DNA of 48,429 nucleotides from the NCBI GenBank assembly GCA_035540975.1, contig DATLFN010000039.1, positions 1-48,429 on the forward strand. The letters run 5' to 3'. The position numbers and the translations under genes are program-made. Source of the stretch: Acidimicrobiales bacterium (GTDB taxonomy: Bacteria > Actinomycetota > Acidimicrobiia > Acidimicrobiales > GCA-2861595). This document shows positions 8,073 to 17,053 of this stretch, in pieces (position 1 is the stretch's first letter; every line of letters starts with the position of its first letter). The notes below the pieces were generated by a model. It made no database searches. It saw only the letters and a program-made list of their open reading frames with translations, and was not told where the DNA came from.

Positions 8073-10382
8073 ATGGCCGGTGGTGTGGCACGTGGCGTGG
8101 GGCGGGCCGTCGCTCTCTTCCTGGTCTGCGCGCTGGTCGTGCCCGTCGCCGTGGGCGGCACCATCCTGGCCACCTTCTTCTTCGCTCCCCTCCCCGCCGC
8201 GCTCCCCGACCCCCGGCCCACGGTGGCCAGCCGGATCAGCCGCGTCTTCGCCATCGACGGGGCCGGCAACCGCATGGAGATCGGCGCCTTCCGCGAGTTC
8301 GAGCAGAACACCCCGGTCAAGCCCGAGGACATCCCCCAGGTCCTGAAGGACGCCGTCATCTCGGCCGAGGACAGGAACTTCTACAGGCACGGCGGCATCG
8401 ATCCGCGGGGCAGCCTGCGGGCCCTGTGGGCCGACATCCGCAAGCAGCGCCTGGAGCAGGGCGGCTCCACCATCACCCAGCAGTACGTCAAGAACGCCTA
8501 CGTGGGCCAGGAGCGCACCATCATCCGCAAGGTCCGGGAGGCGATCCTCGCCAGCCAGCTCGACCGCCAGGTCGACAAGGACGAGATCCTCTTCCAGTAC
8601 CTCTCGAACATCTACCTGGGCGAGGGGATCTACGGCGTGGGCGCGGCGTCGGAGAGCTACTTCCGCAAGCCGGTCAGCCAGCTCACGCTCTCCGAGGCGG
8701 CCATGATCGCCGGGCTCATCCCCGCCCCCAGCCGGTACGAGCCCCGCGGCAACCCGGCGCTGGCCGACTCCAAGCGCACCCTCGTCCTCGCGACGATGGC
8801 GGAGGAGGGCTACATCACGCCGGCCGAGCGGGACGAGGCGGCGGCCCAGAAGGTGTGGCTGGCCGTCCAGGGCCCGCCGCCGGGCCCGGCGACCCTCGTG
8901 CACCCGTCGCAGCAGCAGAACACCGTCTTCCCGTTCTTCGTGGACTACGTCCGCCGGTACCTCGAGCTCCGGTACGGGCCGGCCAAGGTGTTCCGGGGCG
9001 GCCTCGAGATCACCGTCACCATGGACCCCGAGCTCCAGGCCCACGCCGAGGCCACCGTGGCCGACGCCCTCAGCGGCACCGCCGCCCCGCTGGAGATGTC
9101 GATGGTGGCGGTGGAGCCGCCCACCGGCTACGTCAAGGCGCTGGTCGGCGGACGGGACTTCGCCACCTCGCAGGTCAACCTGGCTCTCGGTGGCTGTCCC
9201 CGCAAGCCCACCGACGAGAAGATCAGGATCGAGGTGGAGGCCAGCTGCTGGAGCGCCCCGTCGGTCGGTGGCGGCGGCCTGGGGCGCCAGCCCGGGTCGT
9301 CGTTCAAGCCCTTCGTGCTGGCCGCCGCCCTGTCCCGCGGCTTCGAGCCGACCAAGGTGTACCCGGCGCCCCGGGTGTTCAACATCCCGGGCTGCCGGGT
9401 GACGGCGACCAACAAGTGCACCATCGGCAACGCCGAGGGCGGCGGGGGGGGCAGCGCCACCATCGAGTCGGCCACGGTGCGCTCGATCAACACCGTCTAC
9501 GCCCAGCTGGTCCGCGACGTCGGCTGCAGGGAGACGGGGGAGATGGCCCGGGCCCTCGGCGTGACGTCCGCCTGGTACAGCCCCACGTTCCACACCTGCA
9601 GCGGCACCTACGCCCTGGGCGTCATCGACGTGTCCCCGCTGGAGATGGCGTCGTCGTTCGGCGTGTTCGCCTCCCGGGGCGAGCGGGCGCCGCCCGTGCC
9701 CGTGCTGGAGGTGGCCGAGCGCACGATCGACGGCGAGCGCCGGGTCATCGAGGACAACACCCGGCCCCAGCGGGAGCGGGTGCTGGACGAGATCATCGCC
9801 GACGCCGTCAACGACATCCTCGACGAGACGATCCCCAACGGCACCGCCCGGGCGGCCGACATCGGCCGGCCGGCGGCGGGCAAGACGGGGACGGGCCAGA
9901 ACTACACCAACGCCTGGTTCGTGGGCTACACGCCCACCCTGTCGACGTCGGTCTGGATGGGGTACAGCAACGACCAGAAGACGCCGCTGCGGGGCATCAA
10001 GGGCGTCGACCGGGTGTTCGGCGGCACCATCCCGGCGCGCACGTGGCAGCGGTTCATGAAGACGGCGCTGGACGACGTGCCCGTCACCAAGTTCTCCGAG
10101 GCCCCGCCCATCAAGAACCTGGCCGAGGCCCTCCGCCGCGACGCCCGCGGTGGCTTCGATCCGGGTGACCAGCGCAAGCTGCCCGACCCCGACCCCGGTG
10201 GGCAGTGGCTCGTGGAGCCGCCGCCGCCGAAGCCGGCCCCGCCCACGACCCTGCCGCCCGTCCCCGTCCCGGTCCCGGGCGACGCCGACGCCGTGGTCGC
10301 CCCCGCGGTCGTCCCCGGTCCGCCAGCTGCCCCCACGACGACGGCAGCGCCGCCCGCCACCACCCCGACGACCCGCCGCTGA
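8073..10382 (+). CDS. Class A penicillin-binding protein (transglycosylase-transpeptidase)
   Basis: The 769-aa protein has an N-terminal membrane anchor (residues 12-38) and a GT51 glycosyltransferase domain with the catalytic Glu in SAEDRNFYRHGG, plus QGGSTITQQYVKN. The transpeptidase domain shows SSFK (catalytic Ser-x-x-Lys), the SxN motif in RSINT and KTGTG. The tail of about 80 residues is Pro/Thr/Ala-rich and probably disordered, outside the cell. It polymerises and cross-links peptidoglycan. ATG at 8073 has GAGG 9 nt upstream, while the ATG at 8064 has no room for a ribosome site. A G8 homopolymer inside the transpeptidase domain encodes five glycines. Gene context resembles ponA2 of mycobacteria. 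Confidence 0.95.
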   Translation: MAGGVARGVGRAVALFLVCALVVPVAVGGTILATFFFAPLPAALPDPRPTVASRISRVFAIDGAGNRMEIGAFREFEQNTPVKPEDIPQVLKDAVISAEDRNFYRHGGIDPRGSLRALWADIRKQRLEQGGSTITQQYVKNAYVGQERTIIRKVREAILASQLDRQVDKDEILFQYLSNIYLGEGIYGVGAASESYFRKPVSQLTLSEAAMIAGLIPAPSRYEPRGNPALADSKRTLVLATMAEEGYITPAERDEAAAQKVWLAVQGPPPGPATLVHPSQQQNTVFPFFVDYVRRYLELRYGPAKVFRGGLEITVTMDPELQAHAEATVADALSGTAAPLEMSMVAVEPPTGYVKALVGGRDFATSQVNLALGGCPRKPTDEKIRIEVEASCWSAPSVGGGGLGRQPGSSFKPFVLAAALSRGFEPTKVYPAPRVFNIPGCRVTATNKCTIGNAEGGGGGSATIESATVRSINTVYAQLVRDVGCRETGEMARALGVTSAWYSPTFHTCSGTYALGVIDVSPLEMASSFGVFASRGERAPPVPVLEVAERTIDGERRVIEDNTRPQRERVLDEIIADAVNDILDETIPNGTARAADIGRPAAGKTGTGQNYTNAWFVGYTPTLSTSVWMGYSNDQKTPLRGIKGVDRVFGGTIPARTWQRFMKTALDDVPVTKFSEAPPIKNLAEALRRDARGGFDPGDQRKLPDPDPGGQWLVEPPPPKPAPPTTLPPVPVPVPGDADAVVAPAVVPGPPAAPTTTAAPPATTPTTRR

Positions 10383-10491
10383 GCCCGCTCGGGCGGCAGG
10401 CCCCGGCGCCGGGGCGGAGCCGGCCGGAACCGGGGGGCGGGAGCCGCGCCGGGGAAGTGGGCGGAGCGGGCGGAGCGGCGGCACCACGGCT

Positions 10492-10544
10492 TCTGGCGGC
10501 ACGAACGGGCGCATACCGCCCCCGTCTGCCGCCGAAACCGGCCC
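10492..10544. repeat. REP-like palindromic element, copy 1
   Basis: A 53-bp unit with outer arms GGCGGCA/TGCCGCC and inner arms GGGCG/CGCCC, ending in GAAACCGGCCC. It matches copy 2 at 50 of 53 positions. It sits between the convergent PBP and pseudoprotease genes in a 268-bp gap that holds no gene. Confidence 0.75.
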
Positions 10545-10587
10545 GCCGACCGGTGTGGCCGCGGGCGGTCGTGGCCGGGTGCCGAGC

Positions 10588-10640
10588 TCTGGCGGCAGGA
10601 ACGGGCGCATACCGCCCCGATCTGCCGCCGAAACCGGCCC
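10588..10640. repeat. REP-like palindromic element, copy 2
   Basis: A second 53-bp unit starting 96 bp after copy 1, with three substitutions relative to it, one of them in the left half (CGGCAG rather than CGGCAC). It has the same nested palindrome. The pair could fold as hairpins and end transcription from both sides. Confidence 0.75.
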
Positions 10641-10650
10641 GGGGGCGGGG

Positions 10651-11568
10651 TCAGCGCCTGGCGCCGGGCCCGCTCACCTCGTCGGGCGACGGGCACTTGA
10701 GGACCTTTTCGCAGACCGCGCTGACCAGGGGGGCGAAGAACACGTCCTCGGTGGCGAAGCCGAGGGGCGAGTACGTGCGGGTGGCGACCGCCACCACCTC
10801 GCCCTCGGAGTTCACCAGTGGCCCGCCCTGGAAGGCGGGGCCGACCGCCGCGTCGTGCTGGATCCCGGCCCCCGAGACGTCGGCCACGAAGCCCTGGCTG
10901 ATCGACCCGCCGGCCGCCCCCAGGCCGGAGATGGCGAAGAGGCGCTCGCCCGTCTTCACCGGCGGATCGCCGGCCATCGCCAGCTTGGGCACACTCCCCT
11001 TGCCCACGACGAGCAGGGCCAGGTCGCGGTCCTCCTGCCACGTCCACAGCTGGGCGGGCACCTCGGCGTCGCCCTGGCGGACCGTGATCTTGGGCGCCGG
11101 CTGGCGGGTGGCGGCCCGGACCGTGGTGTAGGAGGTGACGGCGAGCGTCTGCTCCGAGTCCGACGCCAGGGCGAAGGCGGTCCCGACCGACGGCTGCCCC
11201 TGCTCGTCCTGGGTGGTGACGAAGAACAGCGACGCCCGGACCTTCTCGACCAGGGCCTCGAGGGTCCCGCCCTCGGCCTGGATGCGGCGCAGCGGCTCGA
11301 GCTCCTTCTCGATCTCGGCCACGGAGTTCTCGCGGAGGGCGTCGATGGTCTCGGTCGCCGTCTTGAAGCGGTTGTCGAAGCCCTCCAGGAAGGTGGCGAC
11401 CCGCTCCTCGGTCTTGTCACGCTTGTACTCGTAGTAGGAGTAGAAGGCGACCCCGCTGGCGGCGCTGCCGATGGCGAAGGCCAGGATGAGCGTCGCCATC
11501 CCGAGCACCGTCCGGGGCCCGAGCATGCCGCGCCATGCGGGTCGGTCGCCGTTCGGACGCGTCCTCAT
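10651..11568 (-). CDS. Membrane-anchored trypsin-fold pseudoprotease
   Basis: The 305-aa protein has a short basic N-terminus, one membrane helix (about 19-44), a charged helical stalk likely to be coiled coil (about 48-110) and a DegP/HtrA-like chymotrypsin fold (about 110-292). The catalytic Asp is kept (RDLALLVV, D182). The His position in the usual LTNNHVV segment reads VTSYTTV (Thr148), and the Ser of GNSGGP reads AFQGGP (Gln247). With two of three triad residues lost it should not cleave peptides. The fold and the GGPLVNSEGEVVAV strand are otherwise well kept, which suggests a binding or scaffolding role outside the membrane. There is no PDZ domain. The ATG lacks a strong ribosome site. 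Confidence 0.8.
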   Translation of the reverse strand: MRTRPNGDRPAWRGMLGPRTVLGMATLILAFAIGSAASGVAFYSYYEYKRDKTEERVATFLEGFDNRFKTATETIDALRENSVAEIEKELEPLRRIQAEGGTLEALVEKVRASLFFVTTQDEQGQPSVGTAFALASDSEQTLAVTSYTTVRAATRQPAPKITVRQGDAEVPAQLWTWQEDRDLALLVVGKGSVPKLAMAGDPPVKTGERLFAISGLGAAGGSISQGFVADVSGAGIQHDAAVGPAFQGGPLVNSEGEVVAVATRTYSPLGFATEDVFFAPLVSAVCEKVLKCPSPDEVSGPGARR

Positions 11569-11607
11569 CTGGCCGGAACGCTAGTGCCAGCGGGCCCCCG
11601 CAAAGCA

Positions 11608-11640
11608 GGACCGCCCGCCCCTCGGCGGGGCGGGCGGTCC
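11608..11640. terminator. 14-bp perfect hairpin after the repeat-protein gene
   Basis: Arms of 14 bp (11608-11621 and 11627-11640, beginning GGACCGCCCG) enclose a 5-nt loop. It lies 35 bp beyond the stop of the minus-strand gene ending at 11675 and upstream of the next minus-strand start at 11568, so it should end the repeat-protein transcript. Confidence 0.75.
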
Positions 11641-11674
11641 GGTGGCGGGTGCCGCACCGGGGTGCGGCAGGTGC

Positions 11675-12634
11675 TCAGGCCGCGGCCATGTCGACGATCG
11701 GCTGGTTGAGCCGAATGCCGCCCGTGGACCCGTGGAACTGGGCCCGGAAGGCGAACACGCCGCCGTCCTTGGCGACGAGCCAGTAGCCGTCGCCGTCGGG
11801 GTCGGTGGCCATTCCGACCATGGGCTGGTTCAGGGTGATCGCCCCGGTGGAGCCGGCGAAGGTGGCATCGAAGGCGAACACGCCGCCGTCGCTGGCCACC
11901 ATGAAGTAGCCGCGACCGTCCCGATCGTGGGCTGCACCGACGATGGGCCGGTTGAGCCGGGTGGCGCCCAGCGAGCCCGAGAAAGCGGCGTCGAAGGCGA
12001 ACACGCCGCCGTCGGAGGCGAAGAGCCAGTACCCCGAGCCGTCCGGGTCGGCGGCCGCCGCCACGATGGGCTGGTTGAGCTTGATGGCGCCGGTGGAGCC
12101 CTTGAAGACGGCGCCCGGCCCGAAGGCGAACACGCCGCCGTCGCTGGCGATCAGGTAGTACCCGTTGCCGCCCGGAGCCGCGATCATGTCGACGATCGGC
12201 TGGTTGAGGCGGATGGCGCCGGTCGAGCCGAAGAACGGGGCGTCGAAGGCGAACACGCCGCCGTCGCTGGCGACCTCCCAGTACCCCCTCCCGTCGGGGT
12301 CTGCGGCCATGCCGACAATGGGCCGGTTGAGGGTGATGTTGCCGGTGGAGCCCGAGAAGGGAGCGTTGAAGGCGAAGATGCCACCGTCCGCCGCGCTCAG
12401 CCAGTAGCCACGGGGCTGGGGTCCACCGGGGATCGTCGTCGTCGTGGTCGGACAGTCGCCGTAGCCGTACCCGGTACCGGCGTGGTACCCGAACTGCCCG
12501 CACGCCAGGTGGGCGGCGTTGTCGAAGCCGGAACCGATGATCGGACCGCTGACGAGAGCCGAGACGAGCAGGCCGACGGCCAGAAGGCCGCCGACCGCGG
12601 ACTGGAGCGGGTTCCGCCTGACGATCCGAACCAT
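11675..12634 (-). CDS. Secreted protein with six GYW-ASDGGVFAF repeats
   Basis: The 319-aa protein has a basic N-terminus and hydrophobic export segment (about 14-33), a spacer with CGQFGYH and a Thr/Pro stretch, then six tandem repeats of about 41 residues (about 74-319). Each repeat reads GYW-x-VASDGGVFAFDA-x-F-x-GSTG-x-I-x-LN-x-PIV, followed by an ADPDG loop. Regular short beta repeats of this kind suggest a propeller or solenoid facing outward. Such repeat proteins are common in Acidimicrobiia and related actinobacteria, usually without a known function. AGGAGG ends 3 nt before the ATG at 12634, a very strong ribosome site. The DNA repeats are about 123 bp long and could recombine. Confidence 0.85.
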   Translation of the reverse strand: MVRIVRRNPLQSAVGGLLAVGLLVSALVSGPIIGSGFDNAAHLACGQFGYHAGTGYGYGDCPTTTTTIPGGPQPRGYWLSAADGGIFAFNAPFSGSTGNITLNRPIVGMAADPDGRGYWEVASDGGVFAFDAPFFGSTGAIRLNQPIVDMIAAPGGNGYYLIASDGGVFAFGPGAVFKGSTGAIKLNQPIVAAAADPDGSGYWLFASDGGVFAFDAAFSGSLGATRLNRPIVGAAHDRDGRGYFMVASDGGVFAFDATFAGSTGAITLNQPMVGMATDPDGDGYWLVAKDGGVFAFRAQFHGSTGGIRLNQPIVDMAAA

Positions 12635-12660
12635 GAGCCTCCTAAATCGGTGCCGCTATG

Positions 12661-12702
12661 ACAGGACTGCGTGATTCTTCCTGTTTCGCCCTGGGAAGTC
12701 AA
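12661..12702 (-). promoter_or_regulatory. Possible promoter and inverted repeat upstream of the repeat-protein gene
   Basis: On the minus strand TTGACT (12702-12697) and AAGAAT (12679-12674) are 17 bp apart. The -10 is imperfect. An inverted repeat ACAGGA-N12-TCCTGT (12661-12684) covers that -10 and could be an operator. Both are inferences from spacing and symmetry. Confidence 0.35.
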
Positions 12703-12760
12703 CTGGGACAACCCGACATTCCGGTATCGCTAGGCGCACCGGTGCGGGGACGTCGGCCGC

Positions 12761-14890
12761 TCAGTCGGTTTTGGGCCTTCGGTCACTACCCGGGGCCAAC
12801 CGTCCGTTCCTGCTCTTTCGCCGGGCGCCCAAACCGGCCAGAGCGACGAATGCGACCGTTGCGATCGACACCGCGTACGACGCGCGGACGACGGACCAGT
12901 GGCCGAAGCGGACGTCCATCGGCGCGGCGCCGACCTCGAACCCCGTGACGCCACCTGCCAGCCGCACGGGCTCGCGGTCGCCCGCCCGCCAGCTGGCGTC
13001 GAACTGCTCGCCGAGGACCACCCACCCCGGCTGACCGGCCGACAGGCGGTACCGGACCGGCGACCGGCGCTCCCCGGCGGCCTGGGCAACGGTGCCCGCC
13101 GGGAGGGTCGGGACGGCAGGGCTCCGAACCCGCCCGGGGGCCTCGCGACGCACCCGGACGGCGGTGCCCGAGAGGTCGGCGACCTCCGACAGCCCCGCGT
13201 ACTCCCCCCAGTCCGCCACCCTCACGCCCACCGGGACGCGAGCGGGGGCGACGACCGGGACGGTGCTGCGGTACACGGCGATCTCGTCGCGGTCGAGCAC
13301 CTTCTCGAGGTCGCGCTGGGCGTCGAGCCACCGGTACTGCTCCCAGTCCGCCGTCTTGGCCACGACGACGAAACGCACCCCGTGTGGCGCCACGAGCTGG
13401 CCGAACGAGGTCAAGCTTCGCCCCTGCGAATACAGGAACTCCAGGTACGCCGAGCGTATGGATCGGGACGCCGTGCGGATGCCCGGAAGCTCCACGTTGT
13501 CGCCGGCGATGACGTCACGCCGGAACGCGAACGGGGCCGGGTTGGCGACGATGCGTTCGGTAAAGGGAAACGAGAGATATTGGTGCCAGGGAAGGAACAG
13601 GATCCGCTCTGCGCCGTCGCCCATGATCCAGTCCGCTTCCGCCCACGACGCCGGGTACCTGCTCACCTCGACGCGACCGCCGAAGCCCCAGAACATGGTC
13701 GGCGCCGTGGCCACTGGAAGGACGAGCAGGGCGCCCGTCCACAGGAGCCGCCCGGCCGGGCGGCGGGTGCCGGCGACCAGCGCCTCGGCGCCCAGCCCGA
13801 ACAGCACGGCGTAGGCGAGGGCCAGCAGGGCGGCGAACTTCTGCGGCTCGCGCGTGACCTCGAAGCCCGGCAGGTTGTCGAAGAGCCAGCGGTAGGCGGC
13901 GCCCGCCGGCCCCTGGTCGCCTAGGGCGAAGAGGAGGCCAAGGGCCCCCGACCCGGCGGCCACCGCGACCAGGCGCCTGGTTGGCCCGCCGGTGCGCCAG
14001 CCCCGGGCCGCCCCCGTCCCGGCGACCACCACGACGGCGGCCCAGAACAGCGGCCACCCCGGCACGTCGTCCTTCGGCAGCGGGATCTCCTGGCGCCAGA
14101 ACCCGTGGAGCCCGGCGACGTTGCCGACGAGGGCGACGGGGCCGTCGCCGGTGGTGCGGTAGGCGGCCAGGTCGGCGGCGCCCACCTCCACCGGCGGCGG
14201 CCGGCCGATGGCGGGCAGCACCAGGTAGGCGTTGGCGACCACAACCACCGCCGCCAGTCCGGCCAGCCAGGCGGCGGTCCGGCGCGACGGCCGGGTGGCG
14301 ATCATCACCGCGCAGACGGCGGCCACCAGCCAGGCGAAGTGGGGGGCGAGGGCGACCAGCAGAGTGATCCACAGCACGGGGCGCAGGCGGGCGGCCACCC
14401 CGTCTGCCTCCTCGGCGCGCAGCAGCGACCGGACGGCGAGGGGCAAGAGGGAGTAGGCGAGCAGGAAGGCGACGTGCCCGGCGAAGACCCGGTCGAACAC
14501 GAACGGGTTCACGGCGTACAGCAGCCCGGTGGCGACCCGCCGCGTGCGCGGCCCCTCGACCAGTGCACCAGCCGACAGCCCGGCGCCGAACAGCCCGGCG
14601 GCGATCGGGAGCCATCCGAGCACGGAGTGTCCGATCAGCTCGCCGAGCGCCCAGGCGGCCAGCGAGAACGGGAGCGCGGCGGTGAGGCCGCCGTCGAGCC
14701 CCCACAGGGTGGGCGGTGGCGGCACGTGGGGCCCCCGGTTCCAGTCGAGGAGGAACAGCCATCCGTCCTGGAGCAAGGGCGCGCAAACGGCCAGCGCCGC
14801 CGCGGCCGCCACCGCCACCCGCGCCACCGCCGCCCACTGGGACGTTTCGTCCCCCTCGCCCACCCGGCTAGAGTCGAGCGAATCGGTCAT
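12761..14890 (-). CDS. Polytopic GT-C/AftD-like glycosyltransferase-type membrane protein (paralog 1)
   Basis: The 709-aa protein has about ten or eleven membrane helices in its first 400 residues, a large extracytoplasmic region (about 405-670) and a final membrane helix before a basic tail. It shares with the proteins at 21922-25692 and 27559-29823 the segment TREPQKFAALLALAYA, a REPxK motif followed by a helix. Topology and motif fit GT-C lipid-sugar transferases such as AftD or YfhO-like proteins, which use polyprenyl-linked sugars outside the membrane. No acceptor can be assigned. ATG at 14890 has no ribosome site and lies 30 bp from the divergent fusion gene. Confidence 0.65.
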   Translation of the reverse strand: MTDSLDSSRVGEGDETSQWAAVARVAVAAAAALAVCAPLLQDGWLFLLDWNRGPHVPPPPTLWGLDGGLTAALPFSLAAWALGELIGHSVLGWLPIAAGLFGAGLSAGALVEGPRTRRVATGLLYAVNPFVFDRVFAGHVAFLLAYSLLPLAVRSLLRAEEADGVAARLRPVLWITLLVALAPHFAWLVAAVCAVMIATRPSRRTAAWLAGLAAVVVVANAYLVLPAIGRPPPVEVGAADLAAYRTTGDGPVALVGNVAGLHGFWRQEIPLPKDDVPGWPLFWAAVVVVAGTGAARGWRTGGPTRRLVAVAAGSGALGLLFALGDQGPAGAAYRWLFDNLPGFEVTREPQKFAALLALAYAVLFGLGAEALVAGTRRPAGRLLWTGALLVLPVATAPTMFWGFGGRVEVSRYPASWAEADWIMGDGAERILFLPWHQYLSFPFTERIVANPAPFAFRRDVIAGDNVELPGIRTASRSIRSAYLEFLYSQGRSLTSFGQLVAPHGVRFVVVAKTADWEQYRWLDAQRDLEKVLDRDEIAVYRSTVPVVAPARVPVGVRVADWGEYAGLSEVADLSGTAVRVRREAPGRVRSPAVPTLPAGTVAQAAGERRSPVRYRLSAGQPGWVVLGEQFDASWRAGDREPVRLAGGVTGFEVGAAPMDVRFGHWSVVRASYAVSIATVAFVALAGLGARRKSRNGRLAPGSDRRPKTD

Positions 14891-14920
14891 TTGGGGAGTA
14901 GTTCGCAGCAGGAGCGGCCG

Positions 14921-17050
14921 GTGACGGGTCCAATCCGGGCAAGGCTACGGGGCGCCAGCGCGTCATCCCTGGCCGGCGGCGGTGGCCTGGTGCTCTTCGT
15001 CACCCTCACCGTGGTCAACGGGTCGAACTTCCTGTTCCACGCCGTGATCAGCCGCCGGCTGGAGCCGGCACTCTACGGCGGGCTCAGCGCCCTGCTCACC
15101 ATCCTGCTCGTGCTCACCGTGCCGGTGAGCGCCCTCCAGCTGGCCATCACCCGCCGTGTGGCCGCCCGGCGGGAGGCGGGGCAAGGACCGGGCAGCGTGG
15201 TGATCGGACCGCTCCTCGGCGACGCCGTGCTGTGGGGAGTGGCCCTGAGCGGGGCGCTGGTGCTCGCCTCGCCGGTGGTGCAGTCGTTCCTCCACCTCCC
15301 GACGCTGTCGTCGGCGGTGATGCTCGGCGTTTACGTGCTGCCCGCGGCCATCGCCCTCATTCCCCGGGCCGTCCTGCTCGGCCAGCTACGGTTCCGGCTC
15401 GTGGCCGGCGGGCTGCTGGCCGGGGCGGCGACCCGCCTGGTGCTGGGCGTGGTGCTCGTCGAGCGGGGCGCCGGGATCGACGGTGCCATGGCCGCCACCG
15501 TCCTCGGCGAGGTGGCGACCGCCGCCGTGCTGCTCCCCGCCCTGCGGGCGGTGTTGAGCGGCCGCGACGACGTCACGCCGCTGCGGGTGCGGTGGGCCGA
15601 CGCCACCGGTGCCGTGCTGGCCTTCACCGGCTTCTGGGTGCTCACCGGCATCGACACTCTGCTGGCCCGCCACTACTTCCCGCGCGTCGAGTCGGGGCTC
15701 TACGCGGCGGCGGCAACAGGGGCCCGCACGGCGATGTTCTTCTCGGCCGCGGTGTCGCTGGTCGCGTTCCCCCGCTTCGCCCAGGGCGGGGGCGGCACCC
15801 GGTCCCGGGCCGCCCTGGTGCAAGCCCTCGGCGCGGTGCTGCTCCTCGGCTTCTCAGTGGCGGCGACCAACGTGGTGGCCCCCGACCTCGTCGTCGGCGT
15901 GCTGTTCGGCACTGCCTACGAGGGCTCGTCGGCGGTGATCGGGATGCTGGCGCTGTCCTCCGCCACCCTGGGCGTCGTCAACGTGGGCATGTACTACCTG
16001 CTGGCCACCGACGGGGTGCGAGCCGCGTCATGGGTGTGGGCCGGGGTGGGGGCGGCCGTCGTCGCCGCCACCGTGGGGGACCTGTCGCCGTCGTCGCTGG
16101 CGGCGGTGATGTTGGCCAGCACCGTCGGCGTGGCGTTGCTCATGCTGCGGGCGGTGTTCGCCGCCCGACCCGCCGAGGACCGGTCGGCGGCGCTGGTCAG
16201 CGAGGAGCTGTGGACCCTCGCCGAGCCCGAAGTCGACGTCACCGTGGTGGTCCCCTATTTCAACCCCGGGCCCGCCTTGCGACCCAACCTCGAGGGCCTC
16301 CTGGCGGTGCTCGAGCGGTGCGGGACGACGTACGAGGTCGTGGCCGTCTCCGACGGTTCGACCGACGGGAGCGAGCGCACGATCCAGGACCTCCGTGGCC
16401 CCTGCGTGCGGCTCGTTTCGCTGCCCACCAACCGGGGCAAGGGCGAGGCGCTCCGCATCGGGCTGGCCATGGGCCGCGGCCGCTACGTCGGGTTCATCGA
16501 CGCCGACGGGGACGTCGACCCGGCCGTGCTCGAGCCCTTCCTCGCCCTGGTGCACACCTACCAGCCCGACGTCGTCCTCGGCAGCAAGCGCCACCCCCTG
16601 TCCGACGTGTCGTATCCGCGGCTGCGACGCGTCTACTCGTGGGGCTACCAGCAGATCATCCGGGTGCTCTTCCGGCTCAACATTCGCGACAGCCAGACGG
16701 GCGTGAAGCTGATCAGGCGCGAGGTCCTGGCCGGCGCCCTCCCCCGCATGGCAGAGAAGCGATTCGCCTTCGACCTGGAGCTGTTCGTGGTGGCACGCCA
16801 CCTCGGCTACAGGCGGTTCTTCGAGGCGCCGGTGAGCATCGACCACCAGTTCGAGAGCACGATCTCGTTCCGGTCGGTGCGGGGGATGCTCGTCGACACC
16901 CTCGCCATCTTCTACCGGCTGCGCCTGCTCCGGTTCTACGACCGCCCAGGCCGCCGCGAACTCGCCGCCGACACGGCCGCCGCCATCCAGAGCGCCGTGG
17001 GCAGCGACCGGCTCTCCGGCGGCGTGTGGGCACCGTCGCCGTGGACGTGA
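14921..17050 (+). CDS. Flippase fused to GT2 polyprenyl-phosphate glycosyltransferase
   Basis: The 709-aa protein joins two usually separate proteins. Residues 1 to about 420 form a polytopic Wzx/MurJ-type flippase domain (about twelve helices). From about residue 436 a GT2 domain begins at VTVVVPYFNPG, with VSDGSTDGS, the metal-binding FIDADGDVD (about 525) and the QTGVKLIRREVL signature of dolichol- or polyprenyl-phosphate sugar synthases. The last 60 residues have no extra helices. It likely makes a lipid-linked monosaccharide inside and moves a lipid-linked glycan across the membrane. GTG at 14921 has GGAG at 14911-14914. Its 3' end is 3 bp from the convergent methyltransferase gene. Confidence 0.8.
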   Translation: MTGPIRARLRGASASSLAGGGGLVLFVTLTVVNGSNFLFHAVISRRLEPALYGGLSALLTILLVLTVPVSALQLAITRRVAARREAGQGPGSVVIGPLLGDAVLWGVALSGALVLASPVVQSFLHLPTLSSAVMLGVYVLPAAIALIPRAVLLGQLRFRLVAGGLLAGAATRLVLGVVLVERGAGIDGAMAATVLGEVATAAVLLPALRAVLSGRDDVTPLRVRWADATGAVLAFTGFWVLTGIDTLLARHYFPRVESGLYAAAATGARTAMFFSAAVSLVAFPRFAQGGGGTRSRAALVQALGAVLLLGFSVAATNVVAPDLVVGVLFGTAYEGSSAVIGMLALSSATLGVVNVGMYYLLATDGVRAASWVWAGVGAAVVAATVGDLSPSSLAAVMLASTVGVALLMLRAVFAARPAEDRSAALVSEELWTLAEPEVDVTVVVPYFNPGPALRPNLEGLLAVLERCGTTYEVVAVSDGSTDGSERTIQDLRGPCVRLVSLPTNRGKGEALRIGLAMGRGRYVGFIDADGDVDPAVLEPFLALVHTYQPDVVLGSKRHPLSDVSYPRLRRVYSWGYQQIIRVLFRLNIRDSQTGVKLIRREVLAGALPRMAEKRFAFDLELFVVARHLGYRRFFEAPVSIDHQFESTISFRSVRGMLVDTLAIFYRLRLLRFYDRPGRRELAADTAAAIQSAVGSDRLSGGVWAPSPWT

Positions 17051-17053
17051 GGC

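Noticed and set aside
9180-9280. Selenocysteine (in-frame TGA) candidate genes
   Set aside because: I looked for a recognisable protein interrupted by TGA, prompted by selAB. No frame in the window shows conserved sequence on both sides of a TGA, except hepT, whose breaks are frameshifts.
7473-10610. 1045-aa minus-strand open frame opposite the PBP gene
   Set aside because: Low-complexity His/Gly/Arg/Asp-rich translation antisense to PBP motifs that are intact on the plus strand. It is a GC-driven shadow.
11675-12400. Possible CRISPR or DNA satellite from regular 123-bp spacing
   Set aside because: The repeats are codon-aligned and diverged, encoding GYW..DGGVFAF units. They are protein repeats, not direct DNA repeats with unique spacers.
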